64,000 nucleotides of DNA, from positions 12,398,001-12,462,000 of the forward strand of contig NC_059414.1 in the NCBI RefSeq assembly GCF_905220565.1, given 5' to 3'. This DNA is from Melitaea cinxia (lineage: Eukaryota; Arthropoda; Insecta; Lepidoptera; Nymphalidae). Made by a program: the position numbers and the translations under genes. This document shows positions 49,701 to 51,945 of this stretch, piece after piece; the first letter of the stretch is position 1; each line of letters opens with the position of its first letter. The notes under the pieces were generated by a model. It was not told the DNA's origin. It was given only the letters and a program-made list of their open reading frames with translations, and ran no database searches.

Positions 49701-50945
49701 AGAAAACTCACCGGCAAATAACACACAGGAGAACGCAGCTACCCAAGAAGATTCAGCAGTAACAATTGCTACACAAGATAGCTCAGCAGTTGTTTCACAA
49801 GAAAGTGTAGCGCCCGTAGCAAACGTCCAAAATTCAATTAACACTGTTGAGAGTCCAAATGTGACCCAAGTAAATAATTCCAATCAAGATAGTGCAGTAA
49901 CAAACGATGAACAAGACAGTACAGTTGTAGATAGTTCAGCAGTTGTAAATTCAACACCTGCAGAAAATTCAAAACCTGCAGAAAATTCAAAACCTGCAGA
50001 AAATTCAACACCTGTAGAAAATTCAGCAGTTGTGAGTTCAGCACCTGTAGAAAGTACAGTCGTCGAAACTGTGTCCGATAGCAGTAATGGAAATGTAGAG
50101 ACTGGAGATTTGCTACAGCTTGCCGTTAGTCAGGTTGGTTGAAATTATATTGTTTTTATAAGCTATTTTAATGGTGTTGGTTGAACCTTTAGGTTGTTGA
50201 TTATACGTGATATTTTTGAGTATTATCTTGATTTTACTGACTTTCGTGAAAACATTGACACATCGGACACTTGCATGTACCTTTTAAAAAAAACGTACTA
50301 GAAATAGTCAAAAAATGCGTTTCAAAAAAGATTTTGAGATAGATACACATAGACTATATTTTGAAATTTTCTTCCTTCTTCAAAAGAAAAAACTTCTTTT
50401 TTATGTATTTTTTATGTTTCTACATAGCCGGATGCGCCAAAAGAGACACAAGCGCCAGTCACCAACAACGGCAACGTGACTGCCGACCTGCTGGGCCTTG
50501 TCCAGCAACATGAGGTAATTTACCGTATATTTTCCTATTAAAATTGTCAGCCTACAATCTTTCTATAGCAAATCAACCGTTGAAACAAATTACAGACTTA
50601 TTGTTCTAAGCTGTTCAAGTGACCTCTCGCTGTAAATGTATCTTTGTGGCTAGTTTCGAACTTGCTTATTATTTGATGGTTTTGCAATGTAGGTATACAT
50701 TGCTAGCGAAATTCGCCTTTTAATTGAATTATCACTGTATAATAAACAAACACTTTTACCATCAACAGACAAAGGACAAACAAGACGAGCAGCCCAAGCA
50801 ACTAGACAATCCAACGTTGGACGCCAACAACGGCAATGTTGGCCGTATATCAGCCAACTTCATACAGTCCGAACGACGAGACGACTTCGCCTCTCACAAC
50901 GGACACAAACACACACACCCGCTGACACTACAGAACGCCATCTAG
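10833..50945 (+). CDS. ens: Ensconsin / MAP7-family microtubule-associated protein, 3' part (16 exons plus a candidate microexon)
   Basis: Joined exons: 10833-11008, 23134-23336, (23768-23806 optional), 27887-27981, 31665-31805, 34683-34820, 37014-37145, 37848-37921, 43179-43289, 43568-43642, 43868-44060, 44785-44899, 45504-45642, 46311-46520, 49621-50133, 50428-50514, 50769-50945. All junctions are GT-AG and the phases agree from exon to exon, giving about 859 codons. Ensconsin/MAP7 binds the microtubule lattice through its N-terminal coiled coil and recruits kinesin-1 through a C-terminal helical MAP7 domain. Family marks seen: a charged N-terminal helix, FAFGSSTPR, TTNVM...SPLTRR-like, GRAYSMTRLDKL, RKPRPASIAGTGV, and a MAP7 domain reading EEEAKAALAERRRRAREE to RVEAIMARTRLKK. 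The start codon and promoter lie upstream of the window. The family assignment is from motif recognition, not a search. I am confident of the family and of most junctions. Confidence 0.9.
12306..12357. repeat. Perfect 22-bp inverted repeat, 8-base loop
   Basis: The left arm at 12306-12327 (CCTTATGCCCACTGTC...) and right arm at 12336-12357 are exact reverse complements around GTTTGCGT. The sequence immediately to the right (TCGGCAACGCAC) resembles part of interspersed family A. Confidence 0.92.
14505..14630 (+). repeat. tRNA-like sequence inside an inverted-repeat element, copy 1
   Basis: ATCATATCAAAAATT at 14505-14519, a spacer, a tRNA-like cloverleaf at 14538-14610, and a weak inverted partner on the right (GATTTTTTATATAAT). 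The acceptor stem CGTTCCA/TGGAGCG and the anticodon stem CCGAC/GTCGG are intact. The T-stem has a mismatch, so this copy is more decayed than the one at 60280. Confidence 0.7.
16434..16500 (+). repeat. tRNA-derived SINE fragment
   Basis: CTAACGCAGTTGGCAGTTAC, CCTGCTTTCTGCTCCAGGTT and a B-box-like GGGTTTGATTCGCC. Related pieces: 17885-17960 (decayed), 28920-29000(-), 44698-44765 and 63380-63455(-). Confidence 0.6.
16610..16870 (+). repeat. Family G repeat interrupted by a family B insertion
   Basis: GCGGTTTATTAAGTTTTTTA, TCGGATACTTTACAGCAACC and ATGGTCACGGGAGGAC are shared with 62245-62370. A family B fragment (16735-16820) sits inside, flanked by TTTTCATTACCT on both sides. Confidence 0.65.
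16735..16820 (+). mobile_element. Truncated family B insertion with 12-bp target duplication
   Basis: TTTTCATTACCT occurs at 16723-16734 and at 16821-16832, on either side of a family B 5' segment (CTTCAGCCTGTAATATCCCA...GGGGAAGGATCAG). This gives the unit a defined boundary and indicates insertion by target-primed retroposition. Confidence 0.65.
19165..19622 (+). mobile_element. Helitron-like non-autonomous element (family D/L)
   Basis: Runs from GTATGAAAGTCAAAACTGTA to GTGCGAAGACGGGGCGGGTC GCTAATAG. Inside are GTCTGTATGTATGTCTGGGA and GGGAACGAGCAGTGAACCTT. A second long copy lies at 55133-55715 on the minus strand. A short hairpin (CCGT...ACGG) followed by a CTRR-like end suggests Helitron. 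Confidence 0.5.
19843..20090 (+). repeat. Family I interspersed repeat
   Basis: TTCGGCCATAATTAACTCAA ATTATAAGTTTGAA and TTAGCATCCTGCGCTCC...ATAAACTATAAATGTGCGAA are shared in the same order and orientation with 63055-63300. Confidence 0.65.
20095..20385 (+). repeat. Family B repeat, long copy
   Basis: CTTCGCTTCAGCCTGTAATA to CAATCACCTGTATGGCCAAC. It continues past the usual family B block into the part shared with SINE copies (CCCAGACCACGGCAATCACC). Confidence 0.75.
21590..22080 (-). repeat. Family C repeat, reverse copy
   Basis: Contains AGTCAAAATCGGTACACCCA twice with variation, GGACCAATTGACACACACCA and the end CCTCCTCCTTTTTTGGAAGT. It appears to be a full-length or duplicated unit. Confidence 0.72.
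23134..23336 (+). CDS. ens: ens exon: end of coiled coil and FAFGSSTPR motif
   Basis: The acceptor is TTGTTATTTACAG ending at 23133 and the donor is GCGCAG|GTATGA. Entry is phase 0, directly continuing the previous exon (...RRLQ|VEERKRAIWEA). The exon encodes VEERKRAIWEASISRREALL and then the hallmark FAFGSSTPRLLEPVD, which is strongly conserved in MAP7/ensconsin proteins. It ends two bases into an Arg codon after SAGFFWAAR. Codon use is GC-rich against a very AT-rich intron, as in the other exons of this gene. The two other plus-strand open frames across it are shadows. Confidence 0.92.
23768..23806 (+). CDS. ens: Candidate ens cassette microexon, 39 nt
   Basis: A long pyrimidine tract ends in CTACCACCAG at 23767, followed by 39 bases and then the strong donor CT|GTAAGC. 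The exon enters and leaves in phase 2, the phase of the flanking exons. It can therefore be included or skipped without a frame change, adding 13 residues that read STNPIDQMNFFES with the joined codons. The codon after the insertion becomes Leu instead of Arg. The splice signals and matching phase are seen directly. Use of the exon is inferred, and I do not recall a homologous peptide with certainty. Confidence 0.6.
24692..24880 (+). repeat. Family C fragment
   Basis: AACGATTTCCAAAAAAAGGT, TATGTTACCTCAGAACTTTT and GACTGGGTAGCGATG. Confidence 0.6.
24938..25206 (-). repeat. Family A repeat, reverse copy
   Basis: CTGAGGTAGGGCACAGCAGG to CGTACGCTTGTTTGCCGACC TAGTGA. This is the best-preserved copy in the window. 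Confidence 0.75.
25548..25740 (-). mobile_element. Helitron-like terminus (family D)
   Basis: AACTAGCGACCCGCCCCGTC TTCGCACGG, then AACTATCAGTGTTCCTCTAC; the same sequence occurs at 1-125 in reverse. Confidence 0.5.
25803..25854 (+). repeat. 26-bp direct tandem duplication
   Basis: AAAGGTTATCCAGCAAATAA plus GTTACG occurs twice head to tail (25803-25828, 25829-25854) with no difference. Confidence 0.9.
25975..26195 (-). mobile_element. tRNA-derived SINE
   Basis: On the minus strand a tRNA-like head with B-box GGGTTCGATCCCC (CGGGGATCGAACCCGCGACC on plus) is followed by a body with CATACAGATGTTTGTCGTGG and a tail of ATTT repeats. A decayed copy lies at 45280-45430(-). Confidence 0.65.
27065..27265 (+). 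repeat. Family J repeat, Helitron-like end
   Basis: AAATTCTCGTGTCACAATGT, ACTCCTCCGAAACGGCTGGA and the end GTTCGCGGAGGCAGCTAG|T. A second copy lies at 51735-51945. Confidence 0.5.
27887..27981 (+). CDS. ens: ens exon: TTNVMFASAPLTRR block
   Basis: The acceptor is TATAATTTCCAG ending at 27886 and the donor is AAAG|GTAACA. The exon completes the split Arg codon of exon 23134-23336 and encodes AASTTNVMFASAPLTRRASA and then LQLDTSDTDNK. The order FAFGSSTPR followed by an Arg/Ser-rich TTNVM...PLTRR block is typical of MAP7-family proteins. It ends one base into the next codon (phase 1). Confidence 0.9.
28140..28315 (-). repeat. Family B repeat, reverse fragment
   Basis: CTAAGCTGTCGGTACTGGTC, ATAGCGACCGTAACTCATAG and CAGTGTAGCAGCGTGGTTGA. 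Confidence 0.6.
28720..29270 (+). repeat. Family C copy interrupted by a reverse SINE
   Basis: TTAACCAACTTCAAAAATAA starts a family C unit that resumes with AAAAAAGGAGGAGGTCACTC near 29000. Between them, 28840-29000 is a minus-strand tRNA-derived SINE (GGTGGGAATCGAACCCACAA, GGAGCAGAAAGCAGGGTCAC). Confidence 0.55.
31095..31664 (+). repeat. Degenerate tandem repeat leading into an ens exon
   Basis: Four diverged units of roughly 120-200 bp share the pattern GAGCATAAAA, then GACGAA or a similar string, then CCGACCGTTCCCCCC, and a GT-rich part with (G)TCAGT. They lie near 31105, 31308, 31480 and 31598. The last unit runs directly into the acceptor of exon 31665-31805. A 35-base piece of family B (31427-31462) sits in the second unit. 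Confidence 0.65.
31665..31805 (+). CDS. ens: ens exon: GRAYSMTRLDKL block
   Basis: The acceptor is GTGGTCGTCAG ending at 31664 and the donor is CGAC|GTACGT. Phase is 1 at both ends (141 nt). It encodes VARRRTDLVPTLPARPGRAY, then SMTRLDKLPSQRPIHSASPS, then MHHLNIR. The RAYSMxRLDxL segment is a conserved linker motif in insect ensconsins. The upstream intron lacks a clean pyrimidine tract and holds degenerate tandem copies of sequence resembling the bases in front of this exon. The open frame past the donor, to 31852, is intron read-through. Confidence 0.82.
31806..34682 (+). other. ens intron, 2.9 kb
   Basis: AT-rich, with a CA tract near its end. A GC-richer patch at 32590-32660 (GTGCGGCTTACGCCGGTGGC) is unassigned. 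Confidence 0.75.
34430..34513. repeat. CA microsatellite
   Basis: (CA)n with one or two interruptions, about 170 bases upstream of the acceptor of ens exon 34683-34820. It is the source of a spurious His/Thr open frame. Confidence 0.95.
34683..34820 (+). CDS. ens: ens exon: RKPRPASIAGTGV block
   Basis: The acceptor is GTCAATGTGCAG ending at 34682 and the donor is CCGAG|GTAAAT. Phase is 1 at both ends (138 nt). The correct frame reads PRSGDTTPGSRPGSAMSNSV, then VRRASSAPRKPRPASIAGTG, then VNTPR. RKPRPASIAGTGV matches the basic proline-rich linker of ensconsin. The other plus-strand open frame over this exon is a shadow that runs into a stop. Confidence 0.9.
34821..37013 (+). other. ens intron, 2.2 kb
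   Basis: Contains the perfect 20-bp inverted repeat at 35477-35520. Otherwise AT-rich with poly-T runs and nothing recognisable. Confidence 0.75.
35477..35520. repeat. Perfect 20-bp inverted repeat, 4-base loop
   Basis: ATAGAACATAAATATAAATT at 35477-35496 and its exact reverse complement at 35501-35520 are separated by AGAT. It is AT-rich and lies in the ens intron 34821-37013. Confidence 0.92.
37014..37145 (+). CDS. ens: ens exon: Ala/Arg/Pro-rich linker
   Basis: The acceptor is TCCCGTTGCAG ending at 37013 and the donor is GCCCG|GTCGGT. Phase is 1 at both ends (132 nt). It encodes ADTGASSAATTPSVSRDAST, then VVIRAAATPRRPRPLSLHAP, then SRP. The phase match to the next exon (G+CT gives Ala) decides between two possible donors. 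The last 85 bases and the donor are duplicated 140 bp downstream, and a long CA tract follows. GC content is very high. Confidence 0.82.
37061..37311 (+). repeat. Partial duplication of ens exon 37014-37145 (140-bp period)
   Basis: Positions 37061-37171 recur at 37201-37311: CGCGACGCCAGCACCGTCGT through the donor GCCCG|GTCGGT and the first CA units. The second copy lacks the real acceptor. It is preceded by CACACACACC, but an internal GACGCCAG could serve as one. The CA tract after the first copy probably seeded the slippage or unequal exchange. Confidence 0.9.
37146..37680. repeat. Large CA/TG microsatellite in ens intron
   Basis: Long (CA)n runs, interrupted by CGCACG, CATGCAC and three CACGACCATA units around 37540-37580. 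It gives long spurious His/Thr and Cys/Val open frames on both strands. Alternating purine-pyrimidine tracts of this length can adopt Z-DNA. Confidence 0.95.
37848..37921 (+). CDS. ens: ens exon: KPPLHRKPKPSK linker
   Basis: The acceptor is TATTCGTAACAG ending at 37847 and the donor is ATAAG|GTTTGT. It enters in phase 1 and leaves in phase 0. It encodes GPLGPGEGKPPLHRKPKPSK and then DHDK, a basic proline-rich linker. The other two frames either stop or break the phase chain. The following intron holds the Gypsy element. Confidence 0.85.
38060..38491 (-). repeat. Gypsy 3' LTR (left copy)
   Basis: TGGTGTCAC to TTCGCCACA on the plus strand. Line-by-line comparison with the copy at 42551 showed no difference. 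In the element's sense the LTR starts TGTGGCGAAC and ends GTGACACCA. Confidence 0.93.
38492..38501 (-). other. Gypsy polypurine tract
   Basis: AGGGGGAATA in the element's sense, directly next to the 3' LTR, the usual place for plus-strand priming. Confidence 0.7.
38515..41529 (-). CDS. pol: Gypsy Pol polyprotein (PR-RT-RNaseH-IN)
   Basis: 1004 residues from the first ATG (MQFLVDTGSDLC). The open frame extends about 35 codons further upstream (through PTTTTGRLFVTDRVSK), overlapping the end of gag in the -1 frame, so translation by frameshift is likely. Order: aspartic protease (LVDTGSD at residues 4-10); reverse transcriptase with YIDD at about 306-309; RNase H (VTDASD, YDKELLAV, YTDHKPL); integrase with an HHCC zinc motif (HHPGRS...CLKCQKC), catalytic acidic residues in LDIIGP, TTDRG and VERMH; and a C-terminal GPF module (YAGPFKVIER). 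All key residues are present and there is no stop. Shadow frames inside it are ignored. Confidence 0.96.
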   Translation of the reverse strand: MQFLVDTGSDLCVFPRSALKTPRKQTNFELVAANNTVIHTYGPIKLHLNFGLRRDFTWNFTVADVYRPIIGVDFLTYYGLLIDCKQQRLIDGITSLSVRANHTVPSDDIASVKTVTGETEFHEILREFPEITRPAGIHSPTKHNTLHYIRTTPGQPVSCKPRRLDPVRCQAAKKEFEDMLASGTARRSESPWSSALHLVKKKDDGWRPCGDYRALNARTIPDRYPIRHIHDFSYQLSGCSIFSTIDLVKAYNQIAVSPKDIPKTAITTPFGLFEFPYMTFGLRNAAQTFQRFIDEVLSGLDFSYGYIDDILVFSKSKEEHKSHLRQLFERLKQYGILINTSKCSFGQETVNFLGYNVSASGSKPLESKVQAINEFPVPKTVKELRRFLGMLNFYRRFIPNAAKLQAPLNSILQGPKLKGSHPVEMTSTLLKSFEDCKTSLSQATLLAHPDYSAELAIVTDASDFAIGAVLQQKKADDWQPLAFYSHKLSTAQKKYSPYDKELLAVYEAVKYFRHMIETATFAVYTDHKPLTFAFSTSKQDCSPRQFRYLDFISQFTTDIKYIPGKDNKVADALSRIEEISTIDYQTLAQSQDNDTELQDFLRRGSSLKLVKMSTEFTTIPIYCDISMHSPRPYITPEFRRQVFDMVHSLHHPGRSATVRLVTQRFVWPGIRKDCREWVRQCLKCQKCKIIRHTVSPLSTFLTPSSRFSHIHLDIIGPLPISYDFRYCLTVIDRFTRWPEAFPLKDITAESCAAALVSGWIARFGCPARVTTDRGRQFESQLFKSLTATVGARHIRTTAYHPAANGIVERMHRQLKTAIMCNSNCSSSQWTESLPLVLLGMRSSWKDDLQASPAELVYGEPLILPGQFLSPKDDYTATDVTLYATRLRSHMAKLSPRPTSWHTSTASPFYIPKDLTNSSHVFLRQDRLRGSLEPPYAGPFKVIERTPKYFTLDVQNKKVNVSIDRLKPAYMAREEKVTLSQPVKTSTEKYTRSGRRVQFPNFYRP
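41530..41640 (-). other. gag-pol frame overlap (-1)
   Basis: In the element's sense the pol frame opens after a TAG about 48 bases before the gag stop and runs unbroken into the protease. The overlap contains AGTTTTTCTTCGG, a run of T that could allow slippage, though it is not a textbook heptamer. Confidence 0.6.
41592..42413 (-). CDS. gag: Gypsy Gag
   Basis: 273 residues, starting MNQDDPRDADVG. The N-terminal part (VPPFWPEEPTLWFAQVESQF, residues about 22-41) is the capsid start typical of CsRn1-type arthropod elements. A basic Ser/Arg region near residues 215-240 is followed by the finger CFYHFTYGANARKCKEPC, a CHCC-like arrangement rather than a standard CCHC knuckle. It forms the particle shell and binds the element RNA. 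It ends TAG at 41594-41592, overlapping the opening of the pol frame. Confidence 0.92.
   Translation of the reverse strand: MNQDDPRDADVGTDVLRVGVKVPPFWPEEPTLWFAQVESQFTLSRITTDETKFCYLVAQLDHQYAAEVKDVITNPPVADKYSKLKNELIKRLSASKEKRVKQLIMHEELGDRKPSQFLRHLEGLAGPSVPKDFLATLWSSRLPQTIQTVIASQIDLPLEKLAELADKVHEIAPSTPQIASTSSNTSSSSYDDLAKQVCELAKQVAQLKARLEHNSSRSRSNTRKYNRSRSRSCPKQPPLDHPHCFYHFTYGANARKCKEPCSFSSENSTGSRK
42531..42544 (-). other. Gypsy primer-binding site (tRNA-Trp type)
   Basis: The element sense reads TGGTGACCCCGACG six bases inside the 5' LTR. From memory this is complementary to the 3' end of animal tRNA-Trp including CCA (the plus strand here reads CGTCGGGGTCACCA). CsRn1/Kabuki elements are known to use tRNA-Trp. 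Confidence 0.75.
42551..42982 (-). repeat. Gypsy 5' LTR (right copy)
   Basis: Same sequence as 38060-38491. Being 5' in the element's sense, it carries the element promoter and reads leftwards into gag. An AATAAA-like stretch near its middle could serve polyadenylation. Confidence 0.93.
43179..43289 (+). CDS. ens: ens exon: Ser/Lys-rich linker
   Basis: The acceptor is TTAAATTTTCCAG ending at 43178 and the donor is GATGAG|GTATGT. It holds 37 codons in phase 0 at both ends, encoding SAKSLSASPGRALSPSPAKE, then SSGEKETKARQKDTMDE. A low-complexity charged linker between the two coiled-coil domains is normal for this family. It is the first exon after the Gypsy insertion. Confidence 0.85.
43568..43642 (+). 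CDS. ens: ens exon: short linker
   Basis: It holds 25 codons, phase 0 at both ends, reading VSDKSQVSAIEVTQKLEALQ, then IGEAK, with donor CCAAG|GTAATT. Two acceptors are possible: GCCACAG at 43567, or ACATTTTAG at 43552. The second would add NIVPQ in frame. An AT microsatellite starts 8 bases downstream of the donor. Confidence 0.75.
43651..43700. repeat. AT microsatellite beside an ens donor
   Basis: A (TA)n run beginning about 8 bases after the donor of exon 43568-43642, in an intron of only 225 bases. Confidence 0.93.
43868..44060 (+). CDS. ens: ens exon: Glu/Lys-rich linker
   Basis: The acceptor is ATATACTTTTACAG ending at 43867 and the donor is GACTG|GTGAGT. It enters in phase 0 and leaves in phase 1. 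It encodes 64 residues beginning QTSEMKESVVNIQETNNEQK and passing into a run of EKEEKREEKKEKEERKE, a probable single charged helix leading into the MAP7 domain. The minus-strand open frame here is a shadow. Confidence 0.87.
44240..44530 (+). mobile_element. Non-LTR retrotransposon 3' end (family K)
   Basis: AGAGTAACTGCGGAGTTTCT, TGCCGATTCTTCTCTGCAGA and a tail of (ATTTTG)n at 44506-44527. A reverse copy lies at 51245-51470. The repeated 6-base tail is typical of LINE 3' ends. Confidence 0.6.
44695..44765 (+). repeat. tRNA-derived SINE fragment next to an ens acceptor
   Basis: TAGCCCGTTGGCACAGTTTA and CCCTCTTTCTGCTCTAAGGA TTGTGGGTTTGATTC; it ends about 20 bases before the acceptor of exon 44785-44899. 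Confidence 0.6.
44785..44899 (+). CDS. ens: ens exon: start of MAP7 (kinesin-1-binding) domain
   Basis: The acceptor is GAATATGTTTTAG ending at 44784 and the donor is GCAGAG|GTTAGT. It enters in phase 1 and leaves in phase 2. It encodes SMTGRRITTEEEAKAALAER, then RRRAREELERQAELERQR. The EEEAKAxLAERRRxAREE signature is the start of the conserved MAP7 domain, which in characterised members binds the kinesin-1 heavy-chain stalk. A tRNA-derived SINE fragment ends only about 20 bases upstream of the acceptor. Confidence 0.92.
45060..45430. repeat. Two adjacent repeats in ens intron
   Basis: 45060-45293 carries GAAACGGCTGCACCGATTTC and ends CGTCGCGTGCACAGCTGG|T (Helitron-like). 45280-45430 is a minus-strand SINE relic with CACCCAGACCACGG and GTGCGGGATCGAA. 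Confidence 0.45.
45504..45642 (+). CDS. ens: ens exon: MAP7-domain coiled coil
   Basis: The acceptor is ATTAATTTCTAG ending at 45503 and the donor is ATCGAG|GTAGGC. It enters in phase 2 and leaves in phase 0. It encodes LQREAEEEAERQRQEEERQR, then REEEEARELAALQRRMEEEK, then LKKAIE, an uninterrupted charged helix. The open frame continues past the donor to 45795, but that part lacks the helix composition and is intron. Confidence 0.9.
45643..46310 (+). other. ens intron before the array
   Basis: AT-rich, with a sharp change to GC-rich sequence about 20 bases before the acceptor at 46310. Nothing else seen. Confidence 0.75.
46311..46520 (+). CDS. ens: ens exon: end of MAP7 domain, parent of the 123-bp array
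   Basis: The acceptor is GTTCGGTCGCGCAG ending at 46310. A second AG six bases later (46316) would drop two codons in frame. The donor is AAGAAG|GTACGA at 46521. It holds 70 codons in phase 0, beginning AQQQLEREEAQRRAREEEER and ending RLARKQRVEAIMARTRLKK. The ARKxRVEAIMARTR motif is the conserved end of the MAP7 domain. GC content is extreme. The 3' part of this exon, with its donor, is the source of the tandem array that follows directly. Confidence 0.92.
46521..48908 (+). repeat. 123-bp tandem array of the MAP7-domain exon end, each copy with a 5' splice donor
   Basis: Nineteen full units of 123 bp run from 46521 to 48857. A shortened unit of 51 bp (48858-48908) follows, with most of the unit deleted internally. 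By eye the full units are identical. Each unit starts GTACGAGGAGCGG and ends CCTCAAGAAG, so each junction is AAGAAG|GTACGA, the exact donor of exon 46311-46520. Read in the exon frame, a unit encodes 41 residues (VRGAAEGLEAARRREAEREE and then RERLARKQRVEAIMARTRLK plus K) with no stop. The unit lacks about 10 bases present in the parent exon, which keeps it a multiple of three. It may be intron, coding, or both. Collapse or over-expansion in assembly is possible. Confidence 0.95.
48909..48975 (+). repeat. Degenerate partial copy of the 5' part of exon 46311-46520
   Basis: After the shortened last unit comes GTACACGTCGCTAACAG, then GAGGAGCGGGCGGCGCGCGC and about 30 more bases that match exon positions near 46360-46412, with one substitution (GAGTGG for GAGCGG) and a two-base shorter CG run. 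It looks like the right-hand footprint of the duplication that built the array. An acceptor-like TAACAG precedes the copy, but the 17-base gap is too short to be an intron. Confidence 0.7.
48976..49620 (+). other. ens intron after the array
   Basis: Composition returns to AT-rich at about 49000. The exon frame stays open from the array to a stop at 49113-49115. Around 49030-49220 the phrases GTTTCAATTTTGAATTGTAA, GTTTCACTTTCGAATC and CCAGTTTCGAATTGTAA are similar to each other, perhaps a decayed short repeat. Confidence 0.6.
49621..50133 (+). CDS. ens: ens exon: Ser/Asn/Val-rich C-terminal tail
   Basis: The acceptor is TATCTTAATTACAG ending at 49620 and the donor is GTCAG|GTTGGT. It holds 171 codons in phase 0, starting QAEEDKKQQEMKTQQNQSAS. 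The sequence is low-complexity and probably disordered. Around 49958-50030 an 18-bp unit encoding KPAENS or a close variant repeats about four times. The exon closes with SSNGNVETGDLLQLAVSQ, a motif echoed in the next two exons. Codon use is AT-richer than in the domain exons. Confidence 0.88.
50428..50514 (+). CDS. ens: ens exon: tail with NGNV motif
   Basis: The acceptor is ATGTTTCTACATAG ending at 50427 and the donor is CATGAG|GTAATT. It holds 29 codons in phase 0, reading PDAPKETQAPVTNNGNVTAD, then LLGLVQQHE. The NGNVxxDLLxL pattern repeats the end of the previous exon. Confidence 0.87.
50769..50945 (+). CDS. ens: ens terminal coding exon
   Basis: The acceptor is TTTTACCATCAACAG ending at 50768. 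It holds 58 codons in phase 0 followed by TAG at 50943-50945. It encodes TKDKQDEQPKQLDNPTLDAN, then NGNVGRISANFIQSERRDDF, then ASHNGHKHTHPLTLQNAI. NGNV and a following SANFIQSERRDDF occur near the C-terminus. The stop is followed by AT-rich 3' UTR. Several AATAAA hexamers follow (for example near 51317, 54290 and 54416), so I cannot choose the cleavage site. Confidence 0.87.
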   Translation, partial: TKDKQDEQPKQLDNPTLDANNGNVGRISANFIQSERRDDFASHNGHKHTHPLTLQNAI

Positions 50946-51011
50946 ACATGTGTCAGACACTGTCACGTGACGTCACGTCTAGGTACATCAACTGTTTTTT
51001 TTTTGTATACA

Positions 51012-51240
51012 ACTAAGTAGGCAAATAAGCATACGGCTCACCTGTTGGTAAGCGATTACGCGTAGCATATAGACGCCTGCAACACCAGAAGCATCGCATG
51101 TACGCTGCTGACCCTACCTTCGACAACCCCCCCCCCCACCATCTCATCAGATCTGGTCACCTTACTCACCACAAAAACACGACACTGCTTTCAAGTAGTG
51201 CTATTTAGCTCCAGATTTTGAGCCGAATATTTTCTACTGC
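51012..51240 (+). repeat. Family A repeat in ens 3' flank
   Basis: AGGCAAATAAGCATACGGCT, CACCTGTTGGTAAGCGATTA and GGTCACCTTACTCACC, with a poly-C run in the middle. It may lie in the ens 3' UTR. Confidence 0.65.
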
Positions 51241-51244
51241 CGAT

Positions 51245-51470
51245 GTTAAATCAAAATCAAATAACATTTTTCAAATAGGCTTCAAAAACAACTTAGAATC
51301 GTAATTATACAAAATAAAATTTTAATTATCTTATAAGTGAAGCTACCACCGATTCAAAATATGCCTGCAGAGAAGAACCGGCAAGAAACTGCAGAGATAC
51401 TCTTTAAAAAAAAATCTGTTTTAATACAAAATTGGTAATATCTAGCACGAAATATATAGCACTACTAAAA
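51245..51470 (-). mobile_element. Family K LINE 3' end, reverse
   Basis: AAATCAAAATCAAATAACAT start (reverse tail), GAAGCTACCACCGATTCAAA and GAGAAGAACCGGCAAGAAAC. Confidence 0.58.
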
Positions 51471-51734
51471 TTCACTATTTAGTTATTAATTTGTTTTTAA
51501 TGCAAACCTATATTTCTTTTTCAGGGTTAGTGTCCCTTGTGCATATTGACTACAACAACAGCGGAAAATGAGTGTAGCACTTAAGGTTGTTAGGATTCTT
51601 TGAGTGTATATTGGCTAGGCGAGCCACCTGAGACAGGTGTAGCGACTATTAGCAATGATATTAATTTTCTTTGTCCGTATTGGCTAGGCGACTAGACTAG
51701 ACTTATGACGTCATAATACACTACTATAATAGAA

Positions 51735-51945
51735 GATATAAATATATAAAAATCTCGTGTCACATTGTTTGTTACAGAACTCCTCCAAAACGGCTTGACC
51801 GATTTTTTATGACTTTTTATGTACTTGGTAGGTCTGAGAGTAGGTCGTAGGCTATTTTTTATATCCCAAGGTGATAATGGTGTCCATATCCATAAGGCAG
51901 AACTACATTTGCCAGATCAGCCAACATTAAATATAAATATTCTTT
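51735..51945 (+). repeat. Family J repeat, second copy
   Basis: AAATCTCGTGTCACATTGTT, AACTCCTCCAAAACGGCTTG ACCGATTTT and GTAGGTCTGAGAGTAGGTCG. Confidence 0.5.
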
